Assembly (NCBI RefSeq): GCF_003026395.1
Contig: NZ_PYOO01000002.1
Span: 62,001 to 126,000 of the forward strand
Direction: 5' to 3'
DNA length: 64,000 nt
Source: Photobacterium iliopiscarium
GTDB lineage: Bacteria > Pseudomonadota > Gammaproteobacteria > Enterobacterales > Vibrionaceae
In this document: one piece after another, positions 30,542 to 39,839 of the stretch
How positions within the stretch are numbered: the stretch's first letter is position 1
How the letters are laid out: every line of letters starts with the position of its first letter
Translations under genes and position numbers: made by a program
The notes under the pieces: generated by a model
Told to the model about the DNA's origin: nothing
Seen by the model: the letters and a program-made list of their open reading frames with translations, nothing else
Database searches by the model: none

Positions 30542-31483
30542 TCAACAGTTATTAATATATTCAATGAGTTGCTGCTGCAATTGCGAAGCTTGTCGTAAAT
30601 ACTCAGGTTGCTGCCAAATGTCGTAGCCAACCAAATACCATAATAATGCCAAATACTGACACCATGGCTGCCACGCGATAACAGCCGCTAACCACTGCTG
30701 TTTATTAAATACCGTTTCGTCATTGATAAGCGCACGATAATCACAATAATCATTAACTACTTGTTCAATATCTAATTCATTAGCAATAATAGTCATCGCT
30801 AAATCTAAACTGGGATCCCCTGCAGCTGCATATTCCCAATCAATAATTTTGGCACTGGCAATAGTGTCGGTATTAATCGATGGCACGATAACGTTATAGC
30901 GTCCGAGATCAAAGTGACAACAACAGTCATCAAATGCTACAGGTAAAGGCTGGCTCTGAAAGAAACGATAGATTGAGAATAGAGACGAGGTGTGATGGTC
31001 GGTATGGAGGTATTGCCAATAATGCTCTGCACGTTGATGGACATCTAATCGCCACCAAGGTAATGGCAGTTGGTGTACTTTGGCTTGTAATTGGCACAGT
31101 CTCTGATCAGAAAATACCGTGGTTGCTTCTACGCCAGATAACCATTCAACCACCAGCCCTATTACTTGTGTGGTCGGTTGTGATGTCGATTTTTCTGCCG
31201 ATGGTTCAGCACTAACAACTAACTGTAATGGTTTTGGTGCTAACTCAGTATCAGCGATCATCGACAATAATTGGTATTCATGTTGGCGTTCAATACCAAA
31301 TACTTGTGTTGATGTCGAGAATGGTCGCCATACATATTCTTTACTGTGGTTGATTGAGGGATGAAATAACGTTAATTTCCAACAACGATTCGTTAGTCCC
31401 CCTGTAAGTACGGATGCTGATATTAATTCAGTATCAGGTAAGGCAATTAAAAGGTCACAGTCAAAATGTTCATCATCAACCAT
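30542..31483 (-). CDS. thiK: Thiamine kinase ThiK-like phosphotransferase
   Basis: Choline/aminoglycoside-kinase-fold protein in the position of E. coli thiK (ycfN), which phosphorylates thiamine to thiamine monophosphate for salvage. About 313 residues from the ATG at 31483 (GAGG nine bases upstream); a GTG five codons earlier is also in frame. The catalytic loop is HFDLGRYN (His190, Asp192, Asn197), and the Mg-binding motif is IIDWEYAAAGDPSLDLA. It is longer than the 274-residue E. coli enzyme, with a Ser/Thr-rich insert near residue 100. Synteny with lpoB and ycfL supports the name; substrate specificity is not proven by sequence. Confidence 0.75.
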   Translation of the reverse strand: MVDDEHFDCDLLIALPDTELISASVLTGGLTNRCWKLTLFHPSINHSKEYVWRPFSTSTQVFGIERQHEYQLLSMIADTELAPKPLQLVVSAEPSAEKSTSQPTTQVIGLVVEWLSGVEATTVFSDQRLCQLQAKVHQLPLPWWRLDVHQRAEHYWQYLHTDHHTSSLFSIYRFFQSQPLPVAFDDCCCHFDLGRYNVIVPSINTDTIASAKIIDWEYAAAGDPSLDLAMTIIANELDIEQVVNDYCDYRALINDETVFNKQQWLAAVIAWQPWCQYLALLWYLVGYDIWQQPEYLRQASQLQQQLIEYINNC

Positions 31484-31518
31484 ATTGCGATTCCTCACCT
31501 GATACTAAGATACTATCG

Positions 31519-32112
31519 TTACCAAGCAGTACTGTTAGTTGCAGCTGTTTTAATGACTTGATCTTGATCAGACCATTCAATAATGCCTGATTTTAAATCC
31601 ATTAAACGCATGGTCACTTTATAATACGTTTGTTTACCGTTTGATGTTGATTTCGTTACCGTTGATACGTGACCATAAAGCATATATTGTGCACCAACCA
31701 TATTGCCAAATTGGATTGCAGTGCTCTGATTTACAAAACGATCATCTTCACGGAAATTTAATTGTTGGCGTACCGCTTTTACACGAGCAGGATCAACAAA
31801 ACTAAATTTACCTGAATCTTGTAAACGTTCAGTAATTATTGCGGTTAAATCTGTTGTATCAATATGCTGTCGAGTTTGATTTTTAATACTATCAACCACA
31901 ACAATCGGCTCACCATGTGCAGTCATAGAACGAACAGCCGCTGAAGCCAACATCTTATCAACCATTGATGATGATAACTTTTCTAAATCACTGGCTCCAA
32001 AATTAGTTACTGCATTTTCAATTCCATGCAATCCACCACCGTAATTAATCGGTTGAGCACAACCCCCTAATAACGTTGCTGCTGCTAGCAAGGCCATTAC
32101 ACTCTTTTTCAT
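31519..32112 (-). CDS. lpoB: Penicillin-binding protein activator LpoB
   Basis: Outer-membrane lipoprotein that stimulates the peptidoglycan synthase PBP1b. It is 197 residues with a lipoprotein signal ending in LLGGC (lipidated Cys18), followed by a flexible segment and a compact periplasmic domain (VVDSIKNQTRQHIDTTDLTA, MVGAQYMLYGHVSTV, MRLMDLKSGIIEWSDQ). The E. coli protein has a longer Pro-rich linker; here it is short. It lies between ycfL and thiK as in E. coli. An AAAGG precedes the ATG. Confidence 0.88.
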   Translation of the reverse strand: MKKSVMALLAAATLLGGCAQPINYGGGLHGIENAVTNFGASDLEKLSSSMVDKMLASAAVRSMTAHGEPIVVVDSIKNQTRQHIDTTDLTAIITERLQDSGKFSFVDPARVKAVRQQLNFREDDRFVNQSTAIQFGNMVGAQYMLYGHVSTVTKSTSNGKQTYYKVTMRLMDLKSGIIEWSDQDQVIKTAATNSTAW

Positions 32113-32145
32113 TTTAACTACCTTTCGTATTATCTATTTTATTCA

Positions 32146-32541
32146 TTAATTATTGGTGTCACGCACAGCAATACGATATTGCGTAGCCATTATGCTAGGA
32201 GCTAATGCTTGCAGTAACGATACTTGATTGCGAGTCATTGTCAGTGTGCTAAATGTTGACGGTAAATGATTTATTTCTAATCCTTTTGCATCATACCAAT
32301 AAAAACGATAACTCAGTGATATAGTTGCGTCAGTTTTGTTCATAACTTCAACAGATGCATGCAAATAACCACCACGTTGTTCCGTATTTGAATGGCTAAA
32401 TTGAAGCTTATTCGCTAATACCGTATTGCCAATAACAACATTGTGATTACTCTCTTCAAGACGGATCCCCGACATTGTCGCACCACTACAACCAGTCAGT
32501 AATGTCACTAACAATATCGTCAATATAGATATATATCTCAT
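32146..32541 (-). CDS. ycfL: YcfL-family lipoprotein (DUF1425)
   Basis: Predicted lipoprotein of 131 residues with signal ending LLTGC (lipidated Cys18). The DUF1425 domain follows (HASVEVMNKTDATISLSYRFYWYDAKGLEI and a terminal YRIAVRDTNN). No molecular role is established, but the gene is conserved beside lpoB. An in-frame TAA shortly upstream fixes the start at the ATG at 32541. The only strong Shine-Dalgarno (AGGAGG, 32570-32575) is 28 bases away, beyond a small hairpin. Confidence 0.83.
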   Translation of the reverse strand: MRYISILTILLVTLLTGCSGATMSGIRLEESNHNVVIGNTVLANKLQFSHSNTEQRGGYLHASVEVMNKTDATISLSYRFYWYDAKGLEINHLPSTFSTLTMTRNQVSLLQALAPSIMATQYRIAVRDTNN

Positions 32542-32575
32542 GCTATATTAATATACAGCTAGGCTGTAGCCTCCT
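32541..32575 (-). promoter_or_regulatory. Remote ribosome-binding site and hairpin before ycfL
   Basis: On the minus strand AGGAGG is followed by a stem-loop TACAGC-CTA-GCTGTA (32554-32568), then a palindromic TATATTAATATA, then the ATG. Folding the 15-base hairpin would cut the spacing from 28 to about 13 bases. A structure-dependent translation switch or ribosome bypass is inferred. Confidence 0.4.
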
Positions 32576-32625
32576 AATTTTCAATAGGTTATCTATCAAT
32601 CTTGTAACTCTATTCAAAAGAATAA

Positions 32626-32689
32626 AAAAAGCCTGAGTAACCAATAACCAATCATTATTAACAGATTAGCCATTTCATACTCAAGCTTT
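32626..32689 (-). terminator. Terminator after hinT
   Basis: On the minus strand AAAGCTTGAGTA pairs with TACTCAGGCTTT (one G-U) across a loop of about 38 bases, followed by a T run. The large loop is unusual. It separates hinT from ycfL-lpoB-thiK. Confidence 0.7.
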
Positions 32690-32737
32690 ATTATCAACAG
32701 ATTCTATTGCAATTTCATGCTAAGAATTTATTACTTA

Positions 32738-33088
32738 TTAGCTAACAATCATTGGACCTAATGGGCGACCGCCTAATAGGTGCATGTGAATATGATACAC
32801 TTCTTGGCCACCAAAAGGATTGCAATTAACAATCAAACGGTAACCATCTTCAGCAACACCTTCACTTTGTGCAAGTTTACGCGCAACCGTAAACATACGT
32901 CCCATCATTAACTCATCTTCGGCTTCAACATCATTGACCGTAGGCAACAATTTGTTCGGAATAATAAGGATATGGCTTGGTGCGCGAGGATTAATATCAC
33001 GAAATGCCGTTACTAATTCATCTTGATATAAAACGTCTGCTGGAATTTCTTTACGAATGATCTTACTAAAAATAGTTTCTTCAGCCAT
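32738..33088 (-). CDS. hinT: Purine nucleoside phosphoramidase HinT (HIT family)
   Basis: Hydrolyses adenosine phosphoramidates; universal HIT-family protein of 116 residues. The histidine triad is HIHMH (His99, His101, His103), and [24 protein letters not shown] and GGRPLGPM match E. coli HinT. The start at 33088 follows an AGG/GGAG-rich stretch; four extra in-frame codons upstream are not needed. Same gene order as E. coli (hinT, ycfL, lpoB, thiK), with a terminator inserted after hinT. Confidence 0.95.
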   Translation of the reverse strand: MAEETIFSKIIRKEIPADVLYQDELVTAFRDINPRAPSHILIIPNKLLPTVNDVEAEDELMMGRMFTVARKLAQSEGVAEDGYRLIVNCNPFGGQEVYHIHMHLLGGRPLGPMIVS

Positions 33089-33441
33089 ACCTGACTCCAT
33101 TAAATAATCAGCTTACATTAATTCTAGGTTAAGTATGCGCTACCCACGTCTAGAGGGCAATATTGAACACTGTTTTAAACTCTTTTTTCACACCACTTTT
33201 CATATTTTACCGTTTTTTTTGCAACAACCATCAAAATATTCATCAATGCCATCATCAAAAAGTTAAGATTTTGAAGTTCGAGACGATAGATCAATCAAAC
33301 TAACGTAACATTATAAAACTCAATTATAACAACAAAATAAATCGCTTATAGTCATTATTTTTATGACTAATCATCATCGTTATAAAGAATATTATTATCA
33401 ATGATCGCAATATTCTCAGCCTTTCTGAAATTAGGGATATT
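33089..33441. other. Divergent hinT / chemoreceptor regulatory region
   Basis: About 350 AT-rich bases without a protein gene. It contains a sigma-28-like promoter (33263-33289), a perfect 7-bp stem-loop TAGTCAT / ATGACTA (33349-33369) and AGGG before the chemoreceptor ATG. The hinT promoter must also lie here. Confidence 0.5.
33263..33289 (+). promoter_or_regulatory. Candidate sigma-28 (FliA) promoter for the chemoreceptor
   Basis: TTAAGATT, exactly 11 bases, then GACGATAG. Each element matches six of eight positions of the enterobacterial sigma-28 consensus TAAAGTTT-N11-GCCGATAA. It lies about 150 bases before the chemoreceptor start, in the right orientation. Flagellar-class control of chemoreceptors is common; the site itself is inference. 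Confidence 0.4.
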
Positions 33442-35445
33442 ATGAAAAAAAAATCTCAAACCTCGGTCATTCGTCGTATGTACCTAGGTTTCACTATCTT
33501 AGTCTCGTTATTTGTCGTTACTGTTATGTTCATGCTTGATGGTATTGATCGGATACATAACCAGTTAAAATCAATTACCACAGATGCTCTCCCTTTAGTT
33601 TCAGCATCACATAACGTTAGCCTACAATTACTTGTCGCAGATAAAATATTTAAAGATTATCTGACCAGCCAAGATCCCCAAGTAATGACCGCTTACAGTA
33701 CTGAATTTGAACAACAAACGACGGTTTTTCAACAAGCACGTAATCAACTACAACAAGTGACAAAGAATAACCCACAATTAAAAAAATCAATTCAGGCGTT
33801 AACCGCATTAGAACAGCGTTACTTTACTGAAGCGACAGTTGCAATGACAAATTATCGGTTGTTGTTACTTGCCACTAATGAGCGCCAACAATCTTCACGT
33901 CAATTTCAACAGCTACAAACAGAACTTAACATTGGTATGAAAGAGTTCATTAACGAGCAAGATAACCTTACGGTCAAAATGCTATCTAAAAACTATTTCT
34001 TAAAATTAAAAGAAACCGAGACAATCACTTTAGATGCGTTAGCTTCTGATGACACGACAGTAATAGAAAAAGCCATTAAAAGTAATAAAATCAGTGTTAA
34101 TCATCTTAAAAACACCTTCCGTTCATTATCAGTATTACAACCTGAGTTAAAGCAAGCCTTTAATAAATCAGTCGAGCAATATAGCCTTGATATTGGGCGA
34201 GCCGGTGGTGTGCTTGATCAACATTTTGAATATATTCAAGCACAGCATCGCCTTTACAGTAATATTGCAACGTTAGCGAAAGAAATTAACCAAGCAATGG
34301 ATCTTGTAGGGAATTTTAATAAACAAGCGAATAGTCAAATGAGCACGACCATTGCAACGGCCGATATGACCTACACTGAAGTAGTGACTAAAGCCATTAT
34401 CATCGGTATCGCGGTTATCTTGTTAGCGATCATCGTCGGTTGGTATTTAGCCCGCAGCGTACGTCGTCCTTTAATGGCAATATTAAAAACATTAGAAGCA
34501 TTAACCACTGGCAATATGACTCAACGAACAGAAACCAGTGCCTTCATTGAATTTAGTCAGCTTAGTCATCACATTAATATGCTGGCTCAAAATTTACAGC
34601 AAATTTTAACCCAAATCAGCCATACATCAGCAGAATTAAGTACTGTTGCAACGGAAAATCACACCACAACAGCTGAAGCAAAACAACGGTTAAACAACCA
34701 ACGTCAACAAACAGCTTCAGCTGCAACAGCAATGGTTGAAATGGAACATTCGGTCACTGATGTATCGAAAAATATCCAAATCACCATGGAGCGAGTTAAT
34801 GAAGTAGAACAAGCATCAGCAACGGGTCGTGAAGTCATGACCAGTAACATCAATACCGCTCACCAACTTTCAACCCGCTTAGATGAATCCGTCCATGCCG
34901 TTGAACAATTACAAAAAATGAGCAGTAATATTGGATCAATTTTAGATGTTATTCGTAATATTGCCGATCAAACAAATCTGTTAGCACTTAATGCCGCCAT
35001 TGAAGCCGCCAGAGCCGGTGAACAAGGGCGTGGATTTGCCGTGGTCGCCGATGAAGTTAGAGTATTGGCTAAACGTACCACTGATTCCACCGCTGAAATT
35101 GAAGCAATGATCAAAAACTTACAAACCAGCTCAGGCCAAGCAATGAACATGATGCAAAGTTGCGTTATTGAAATGGATAATAGTATTAGCCTTGCTTCTA
35201 ATGCCAATAGTTCAATGGAAGAAATTCAAGCGATTATTATTGAAATCAGTGATATGAGTAGTCAAATTGCACAAGCAGCAGAAGAACAACGTTGTACCAC
35301 TACCGAAATTGCCCGTAGCTTAGAAGATATTAGTCACATTGCTGATAATAGTTATAACACCATGGAAGAAATGGCAGATACAGGAGTGAAACTCGAACAT
35401 TTAGCCACCGAACAAAACACTCTCGTTAGTCGCTTCAAATTATAA
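33442..35445 (+). CDS. Methyl-accepting chemotaxis protein
   Basis: Transmembrane chemoreceptor of 667 residues. Membrane helix 1 is about residues 12-32, a periplasmic helical sensor spans about 33-315, helix 2 is about 316-337, HAMP follows to about 390, and the cytoplasmic signalling domain fills the rest. The kinase-control hairpin [20 protein letters not shown] is near residues 518-537. The large all-helical sensor resembles helical-bundle (HBM-like) receptors, but the ligand cannot be told. It lacks the C-terminal CheR/CheB-binding pentapeptide (it ends SRFKL). Monocistronic, with its own terminator. Confidence 0.9.
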   Translation: MKKKSQTSVIRRMYLGFTILVSLFVVTVMFMLDGIDRIHNQLKSITTDALPLVSASHNVSLQLLVADKIFKDYLTSQDPQVMTAYSTEFEQQTTVFQQARNQLQQVTKNNPQLKKSIQALTALEQRYFTEATVAMTNYRLLLLATNERQQSSRQFQQLQTELNIGMKEFINEQDNLTVKMLSKNYFLKLKETETITLDALASDDTTVIEKAIKSNKISVNHLKNTFRSLSVLQPELKQAFNKSVEQYSLDIGRAGGVLDQHFEYIQAQHRLYSNIATLAKEINQAMDLVGNFNKQANSQMSTTIATADMTYTEVVTKAIIIGIAVILLAIIVGWYLARSVRRPLMAILKTLEALTTGNMTQRTETSAFIEFSQLSHHINMLAQNLQQILTQISHTSAELSTVATENHTTTAEAKQRLNNQRQQTASAATAMVEMEHSVTDVSKNIQITMERVNEVEQASATGREVMTSNINTAHQLSTRLDESVHAVEQLQKMSSNIGSILDVIRNIADQTNLLALNAAIEAARAGEQGRGFAVVADEVRVLAKRTTDSTAEIEAMIKNLQTSSGQAMNMMQSCVIEMDNSISLASNANSSMEEIQAIIIEISDMSSQIAQAAEEQRCTTTEIARSLEDISHIADNSYNTMEEMADTGVKLEHLATEQNTLVSRFKL

Positions 35446-35453
35446 CAATATAG

Positions 35454-35500
35454 CTCACCGATCATGTTTGTAATCCTCTCTAGATCGGTGAGTTTACTTC
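35454..35500 (+). terminator. Terminator after the chemoreceptor
   Basis: Perfect 10-bp stem CTCACCGATC (35454-35463) / GATCGGTGAG (35483-35492), then TTTACTTC. It lies in the space before pyrC. Confidence 0.75.
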
Positions 35501-35628
35501 ATTTTTATCACCTCACTGCAATCGATTGCTTTTTAAAGCAGCAATTAACCACATTGTTTGATTTATCAACTTTACTTCGGCGGGCGTTACTTTTAGAATC
35601 GGACAAATTTTTTGGGAGGGAAGAAAAA

Positions 35629-36660
35629 ATGACGATGTTAACAATTACACGTCCAGACGACTGGCATACACATTTACGTGATGGCGATGTACTCGCTGAT
35701 ACAGTTCGTGATATTAGCCGTTATATGGGTCGCGCGATTATCATGCCAAATCTTATTCCCCCTGTTACAGATACTGAGTCGGCTTTAGCCTACCGTAACC
35801 GCATTCTGCAAGTAAATCCTCAAAGTAACTTCTCACCGCTAATGGTTATTTATCTCACCGATAAAACATCAGCTGAAGAAATTCAACGAGCACATGCCTC
35901 TGGTCATGTTTACGCCGCCAAGCTTTACCCTGCGGGTGCCACCACCAATTCAGATTCAGGCGTTACTTCAATCAATCATATTCGCCCAGCATTAGAAGCG
36001 ATGCAACAGGTCGGCATGCCGCTACTGATTCATGGCGAAGTCACCCATCATGATGTTGATATTTTTGATCGTGAAAAAGCGTTCTTAGACACCGTATTAG
36101 CACCTATCGTTAATGAATTTACAGCGTTAAAAATCGTGCTGGAACATATCACTACGGCTGATGCGGTTGAGTTTGTAACCAATGCAGGTCCACATGTTGG
36201 GGCGACCATTACTGCGCACCATTTAATGTTTAACCGTAATCATATGTTAGTCGGCGGTATTCGTCCTCACTTCTATTGCTTACCGATTTTAAAGCGTAAT
36301 ACTCATCAACAAGCTTTAATTGCCGCAGCAACCAGTGGCAATGCGAAGTTCTTCTTAGGCACAGACAGCGCACCCCATGTAAAAGGACGCAAAGAAGCAG
36401 CTTGTGGTTGTGCAGGATCTTACACCGCCCATGCGGCAATTGAATTATATGCTGAAGTATTTGAACAAGCAGGCGCACTGGATAAATTAGAAGCCTTTGC
36501 CAGTTTCAATGGTGCTGATTTTTATGGCCTACCCCGTAACACCGACACCATTACATTAACCAAAGATGCTTGGAAAGTTGCTGAAGAAATGCAATTTGGT
36601 CATGATACCGTGGTGCCAATTAAAGCCGGTGAAATGATGACTTGGAAAGTACTCGCTTAA
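35629..36660 (+). CDS. pyrC: Dihydroorotase PyrC
   Basis: Zinc amidohydrolase that interconverts carbamoyl aspartate and dihydroorotate in pyrimidine synthesis. 343 residues from the ATG at 35629, which has GGGAGG in front; the upstream open frame lacks this. Metal ligands are visible: HTH (His13, His15), carbamylated Lys98 in [13 protein letters not shown], the His residues of HGEVTH and EHITT, and the Asp of LGTDSAPH. E. coli-type (class II) dihydroorotase. A second ATG two codons on is possible. Confidence 0.96.
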   Translation: MTMLTITRPDDWHTHLRDGDVLADTVRDISRYMGRAIIMPNLIPPVTDTESALAYRNRILQVNPQSNFSPLMVIYLTDKTSAEEIQRAHASGHVYAAKLYPAGATTNSDSGVTSINHIRPALEAMQQVGMPLLIHGEVTHHDVDIFDREKAFLDTVLAPIVNEFTALKIVLEHITTADAVEFVTNAGPHVGATITAHHLMFNRNHMLVGGIRPHFYCLPILKRNTHQQALIAAATSGNAKFFLGTDSAPHVKGRKEAACGCAGSYTAHAAIELYAEVFEQAGALDKLEAFASFNGADFYGLPRNTDTITLTKDAWKVAEEMQFGHDTVVPIKAGEMMTWKVLA

Positions 36661-36684
36661 TTCAGTTGCTCTAATGATGATAAA

Positions 36685-36714
36685 AAAAAGGCTTCCTCTT
36701 TAGGAAGCCTTTTT
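36685..36714. terminator. Bidirectional terminator between pyrC and the RND pump
   Basis: Perfect 13-bp stem AAAAAGGCTTCCT / AGGAAGCCTTTTT with a four-base loop, between convergent genes. Confidence 0.93.
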
Positions 36715-36749
36715 AGTTTATATTATTGTTCGTTTAAATCCTCTTTACT

Positions 36750-39700
36750 TTACACTATCGGCTGTTGTGCTGTTTGATCTGCTGGTATTTTCAATTTATG
36801 AAATAAGCGGTATAGCACCGGCACTACAATCAATGTCAGCACCGTAGCAAAGCTCAATCCGAACATAATCGTAACCGCCATCGGCTTAAAGAAAACATCG
36901 GGCAGCAAAGGTAACATACCTAAAACAGTGGTTATCGCTGCCATACACACAGGGCGAACACGACTGACTGCTGCATCAACCACCGCGAGATATTTCTCTT
37001 TGCCGCTGGCGATCTCAATTTCAATTTGATCTAACAATACGATACCGTTTTTTACCAGCATTCCCGATAGGCTCAAAAACCCAAGTAATGCCATAAAACC
37101 AAAAGGCGTATTCAGTAGCAGTAACCCTATCGTTACCCCAATAATCGCCAGTGGTACCGTTGCCCACACAATCAGTGCTTCTTTAACTTTGTTAAACAAG
37201 AATATTGTAATTAAGAACATGGCTAAATAACCCATTGGCATGGTTTGGAATAGTGACGCTTTAGCATCAGCGGATGATTCATACTCACCGCCCCACTCCA
37301 AGCTATAACCTGCGGGCAAATCAATGGTTTCAATAAGAGGTAAAAGACGCGCTTGAACCGATGCCGCTGTTTCATCACCTAAAGGATCAGGATCCGCCAT
37401 AATGGTTAGCATACGTTTTCGATTTTTACGCACCACTAATGGATCTTCCCAGCGCACATTAACGCCTAATACCACTTGTTGTAATGGAATATAACCTTGA
37501 ATGGCTGGGCTCCAAATCTTCATGCCTTCAATGGTACTAATATCAACCCGTTCTTCTTCTGGTAATCGGGCCACTATTGGCATCAAGTTTGTTCCTTCAC
37601 GGTACAATCCAATGTTAATCCCTGAAAACGCCATTTGTAGCAGTTCATCAACCTCTTTTTTAGTAATACCATAGCGTCTGGCTTGGCTTTCATTAAACAC
37701 AGGCTCTATGACTTTAGTACGCTCTCGCCAGTCATGACGAATATTAAAGGCGCCAGGATCAGCATTCATTATATCAACCACTTGCGAGGCAATACCACGC
37801 AGAATTGTTGGATCAGAGCCCACAATTCGAGCTTCAATTTTAGAACCCGATGACGGGCCTAACATCACCTGTTTGAGTTTGTATTCAACCTCAGGATGGT
37901 CTTTATTCATCGCTTGACTAAATTTACGCATAACAGGGATCACATCTTCAAAGCGCTTAACTCGAACAATCAATTCACCGTAAGACGCATAGCTTTTCTC
38001 CGGCGCATAGGTCAGCATAAAACGCTGTGAACCTTTACCCGCACTTGAACTAACATAATTAACACCGTCTTCTGCATTTACCACTTTTTCTAACGATTTC
38101 AAAGTATCATTAGTGGCGCGAATATCCGTCCCTTCCGGTAACCACACATCGACCATAAACATGGGTGTTGTTGAGGCAGGAAAGAATGATTGTTTCAATA
38201 ACGTAAAGCCGTATAAGCTACCACCAAGCATCAAAATCAATGTCAGTATCGTTAACCATGCGCGACGCATACAAAACTCTAGCGACTTTCGGTATACCAC
38301 AAAGAAAATACCGCTGTAGGGATCTTTTTGATTTTCGCCTTGTTCAACGTTGACATTTTTAAAGAAGATATCAGCAAAGAAAGGCGTTAATGAAATAGCA
38401 GTAAACCAACTTAACATCAGTGAAATAAGCAACACGGTAAATAAAGTTCGGCAATATTCACCAGTTGAATCTTGCGACAAACCAATCGGCGCAAAAGCCA
38501 TCACCGCAATCACGGTTGCGCCCAGTAACGGCCACTTAGTTTGAGTGACAATGTCTGAGGCAGCTTGCGCACGCGTTCGCCCCTTTTGCATCCCGATCAG
38601 AATCCCTTCAACTACTACAATGGCATTGTCCACCAGCATACCCAGTGCGATAACCAATGCACCTAATGATATACGTTGAAGATCTATTGCCATCCACTTC
38701 ATAAACACAAAGGTGCCAAGTACGGTTAATAGCAAGATAAGGCCAATTAACAGCCCTGAACGCAACCCCATAAAAAACAGCAGTACAATAATAACAATCG
38801 CAACCGCTTGGCCTAAGCTAACCACGAAACCACTGACTGATTTATCAACTTCTGTCGGCTGGCTATATACTTCATCGATATCGATACCAACAGGTTGTTG
38901 TTCTTTGAGCTCTGCCAATCGCTGCATCACGCGTTGACCTACTTCAACAACGTTAACACCGTCGACAAATGACACCCCCATATTAAGCGCTTGATGACCA
39001 TCAAAACTGACTAAATTATCAGGGATCTCTTTGAAACCTTTTTTAATATCAGCAACATCACGCAAATAAATTAATCCATTTGCGCCTTTATCGGTAATAA
39101 TTAAATCACCCAACTCATCAACATTCTTAAACTCACCCGTTGGATGAACCCGAACATATTCATCACCAATACGTACAGCCCCCGCACTCGTGACTAAGTT
39201 TTGAGTCGCTAAAATGTTATAAATGGTATCCAATGAAATACCTAAACTGCTTAAACGTTGCATCGATATTTCAATAAATACTTGTTCTTGCTGATTACCG
39301 GTAACAGAAACCTTACCGACACCATCCACCAGCTCAATTTCACGCCGCAGATAATCAACGTAATCACTCAGCTCTTTGTAGCTATAACCCTCACCTGTAA
39401 TCGCCAATAAAATGCCAAAGACGTCGCCAAAATCATCAATCACTTTTGGCTTTGCTACTCCTGGCGGTAAGTTTGATGAAATGTCATTAACTTTTCGTCG
39501 TAACTCATCCCAAATTTGCGGTAAATCATCAGGTCCATAATTGTTTTTCATCGTCACTGTGATTTGAGAAAGCCCTCGACTAGACAGTGAATTAACTTCA
39601 TCAACATAAGTCAGTTGCTGAATCGCTTTCTCTATCGGATAAGTCACTTCTTCTTCTACTTGTTGCGGTGTAGCCCCAGGATAAGCAGTAACAACCATGG

Positions 39701-39839
39701 CATCTTTAATCGTAAAAGCCGGATCTTCTAACTGTCCAAGACCAAAGAAAGACACAGTGCCACCAACTAAAAATATCAGTGTAAGCATCCAGCTAATCAC
39801 TTTGTTTTTAATAAAATACGTCGCGATATCTTGTTTCAT
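36750..39839 (-). CDS. RND-family efflux pump permease (VexK-like)
   Basis: Inner-membrane proton-driven drug/metabolite exporter of 1029 residues, with 12 helices and two large periplasmic loops. Residues such as GQLEDPAFTIKDAMVVTAYPGATPQQVEEEV mark the group related to Vibrio VexK and Pseudomonas TriC/MexK. In helix 4 the proton-relay motif is GMLVDNAIVVVE with Asp404-Asn405, not the Asp-Asp pair of AcrB, as is usual in this subgroup. It is last in an operon of two adaptors plus pump; its ATG overlaps the preceding stop by one base. No outer-membrane channel gene is nearby, so TolC is the probable partner. Confidence 0.9.
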   Translation of the reverse strand: MKQDIATYFIKNKVISWMLTLIFLVGGTVSFFGLGQLEDPAFTIKDAMVVTAYPGATPQQVEEEVTYPIEKAIQQLTYVDEVNSLSSRGLSQITVTMKNNYGPDDLPQIWDELRRKVNDISSNLPPGVAKPKVIDDFGDVFGILLAITGEGYSYKELSDYVDYLRREIELVDGVGKVSVTGNQQEQVFIEISMQRLSSLGISLDTIYNILATQNLVTSAGAVRIGDEYVRVHPTGEFKNVDELGDLIITDKGANGLIYLRDVADIKKGFKEIPDNLVSFDGHQALNMGVSFVDGVNVVEVGQRVMQRLAELKEQQPVGIDIDEVYSQPTEVDKSVSGFVVSLGQAVAIVIIVLLFFMGLRSGLLIGLILLLTVLGTFVFMKWMAIDLQRISLGALVIALGMLVDNAIVVVEGILIGMQKGRTRAQAASDIVTQTKWPLLGATVIAVMAFAPIGLSQDSTGEYCRTLFTVLLISLMLSWFTAISLTPFFADIFFKNVNVEQGENQKDPYSGIFFVVYRKSLEFCMRRAWLTILTLILMLGGSLYGFTLLKQSFFPASTTPMFMVDVWLPEGTDIRATNDTLKSLEKVVNAEDGVNYVSSSAGKGSQRFMLTYAPEKSYASYGELIVRVKRFEDVIPVMRKFSQAMNKDHPEVEYKLKQVMLGPSSGSKIEARIVGSDPTILRGIASQVVDIMNADPGAFNIRHDWRERTKVIEPVFNESQARRYGITKKEVDELLQMAFSGINIGLYREGTNLMPIVARLPEEERVDISTIEGMKIWSPAIQGYIPLQQVVLGVNVRWEDPLVVRKNRKRMLTIMADPDPLGDETAASVQARLLPLIETIDLPAGYSLEWGGEYESSADAKASLFQTMPMGYLAMFLITIFLFNKVKEALIVWATVPLAIIGVTIGLLLLNTPFGFMALLGFLSLSGMLVKNGIVLLDQIEIEIASGKEKYLAVVDAAVSRVRPVCMAAITTVLGMLPLLPDVFFKPMAVTIMFGLSFATVLTLIVVPVLYRLFHKLKIPADQTAQQPIV

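Noticed and set aside
35464..35628. N-terminal extension of pyrC
   Set aside because: It includes the preceding gene's terminator hairpin. The GGGAGG-preceded ATG at 35629 gives the normal protein length.
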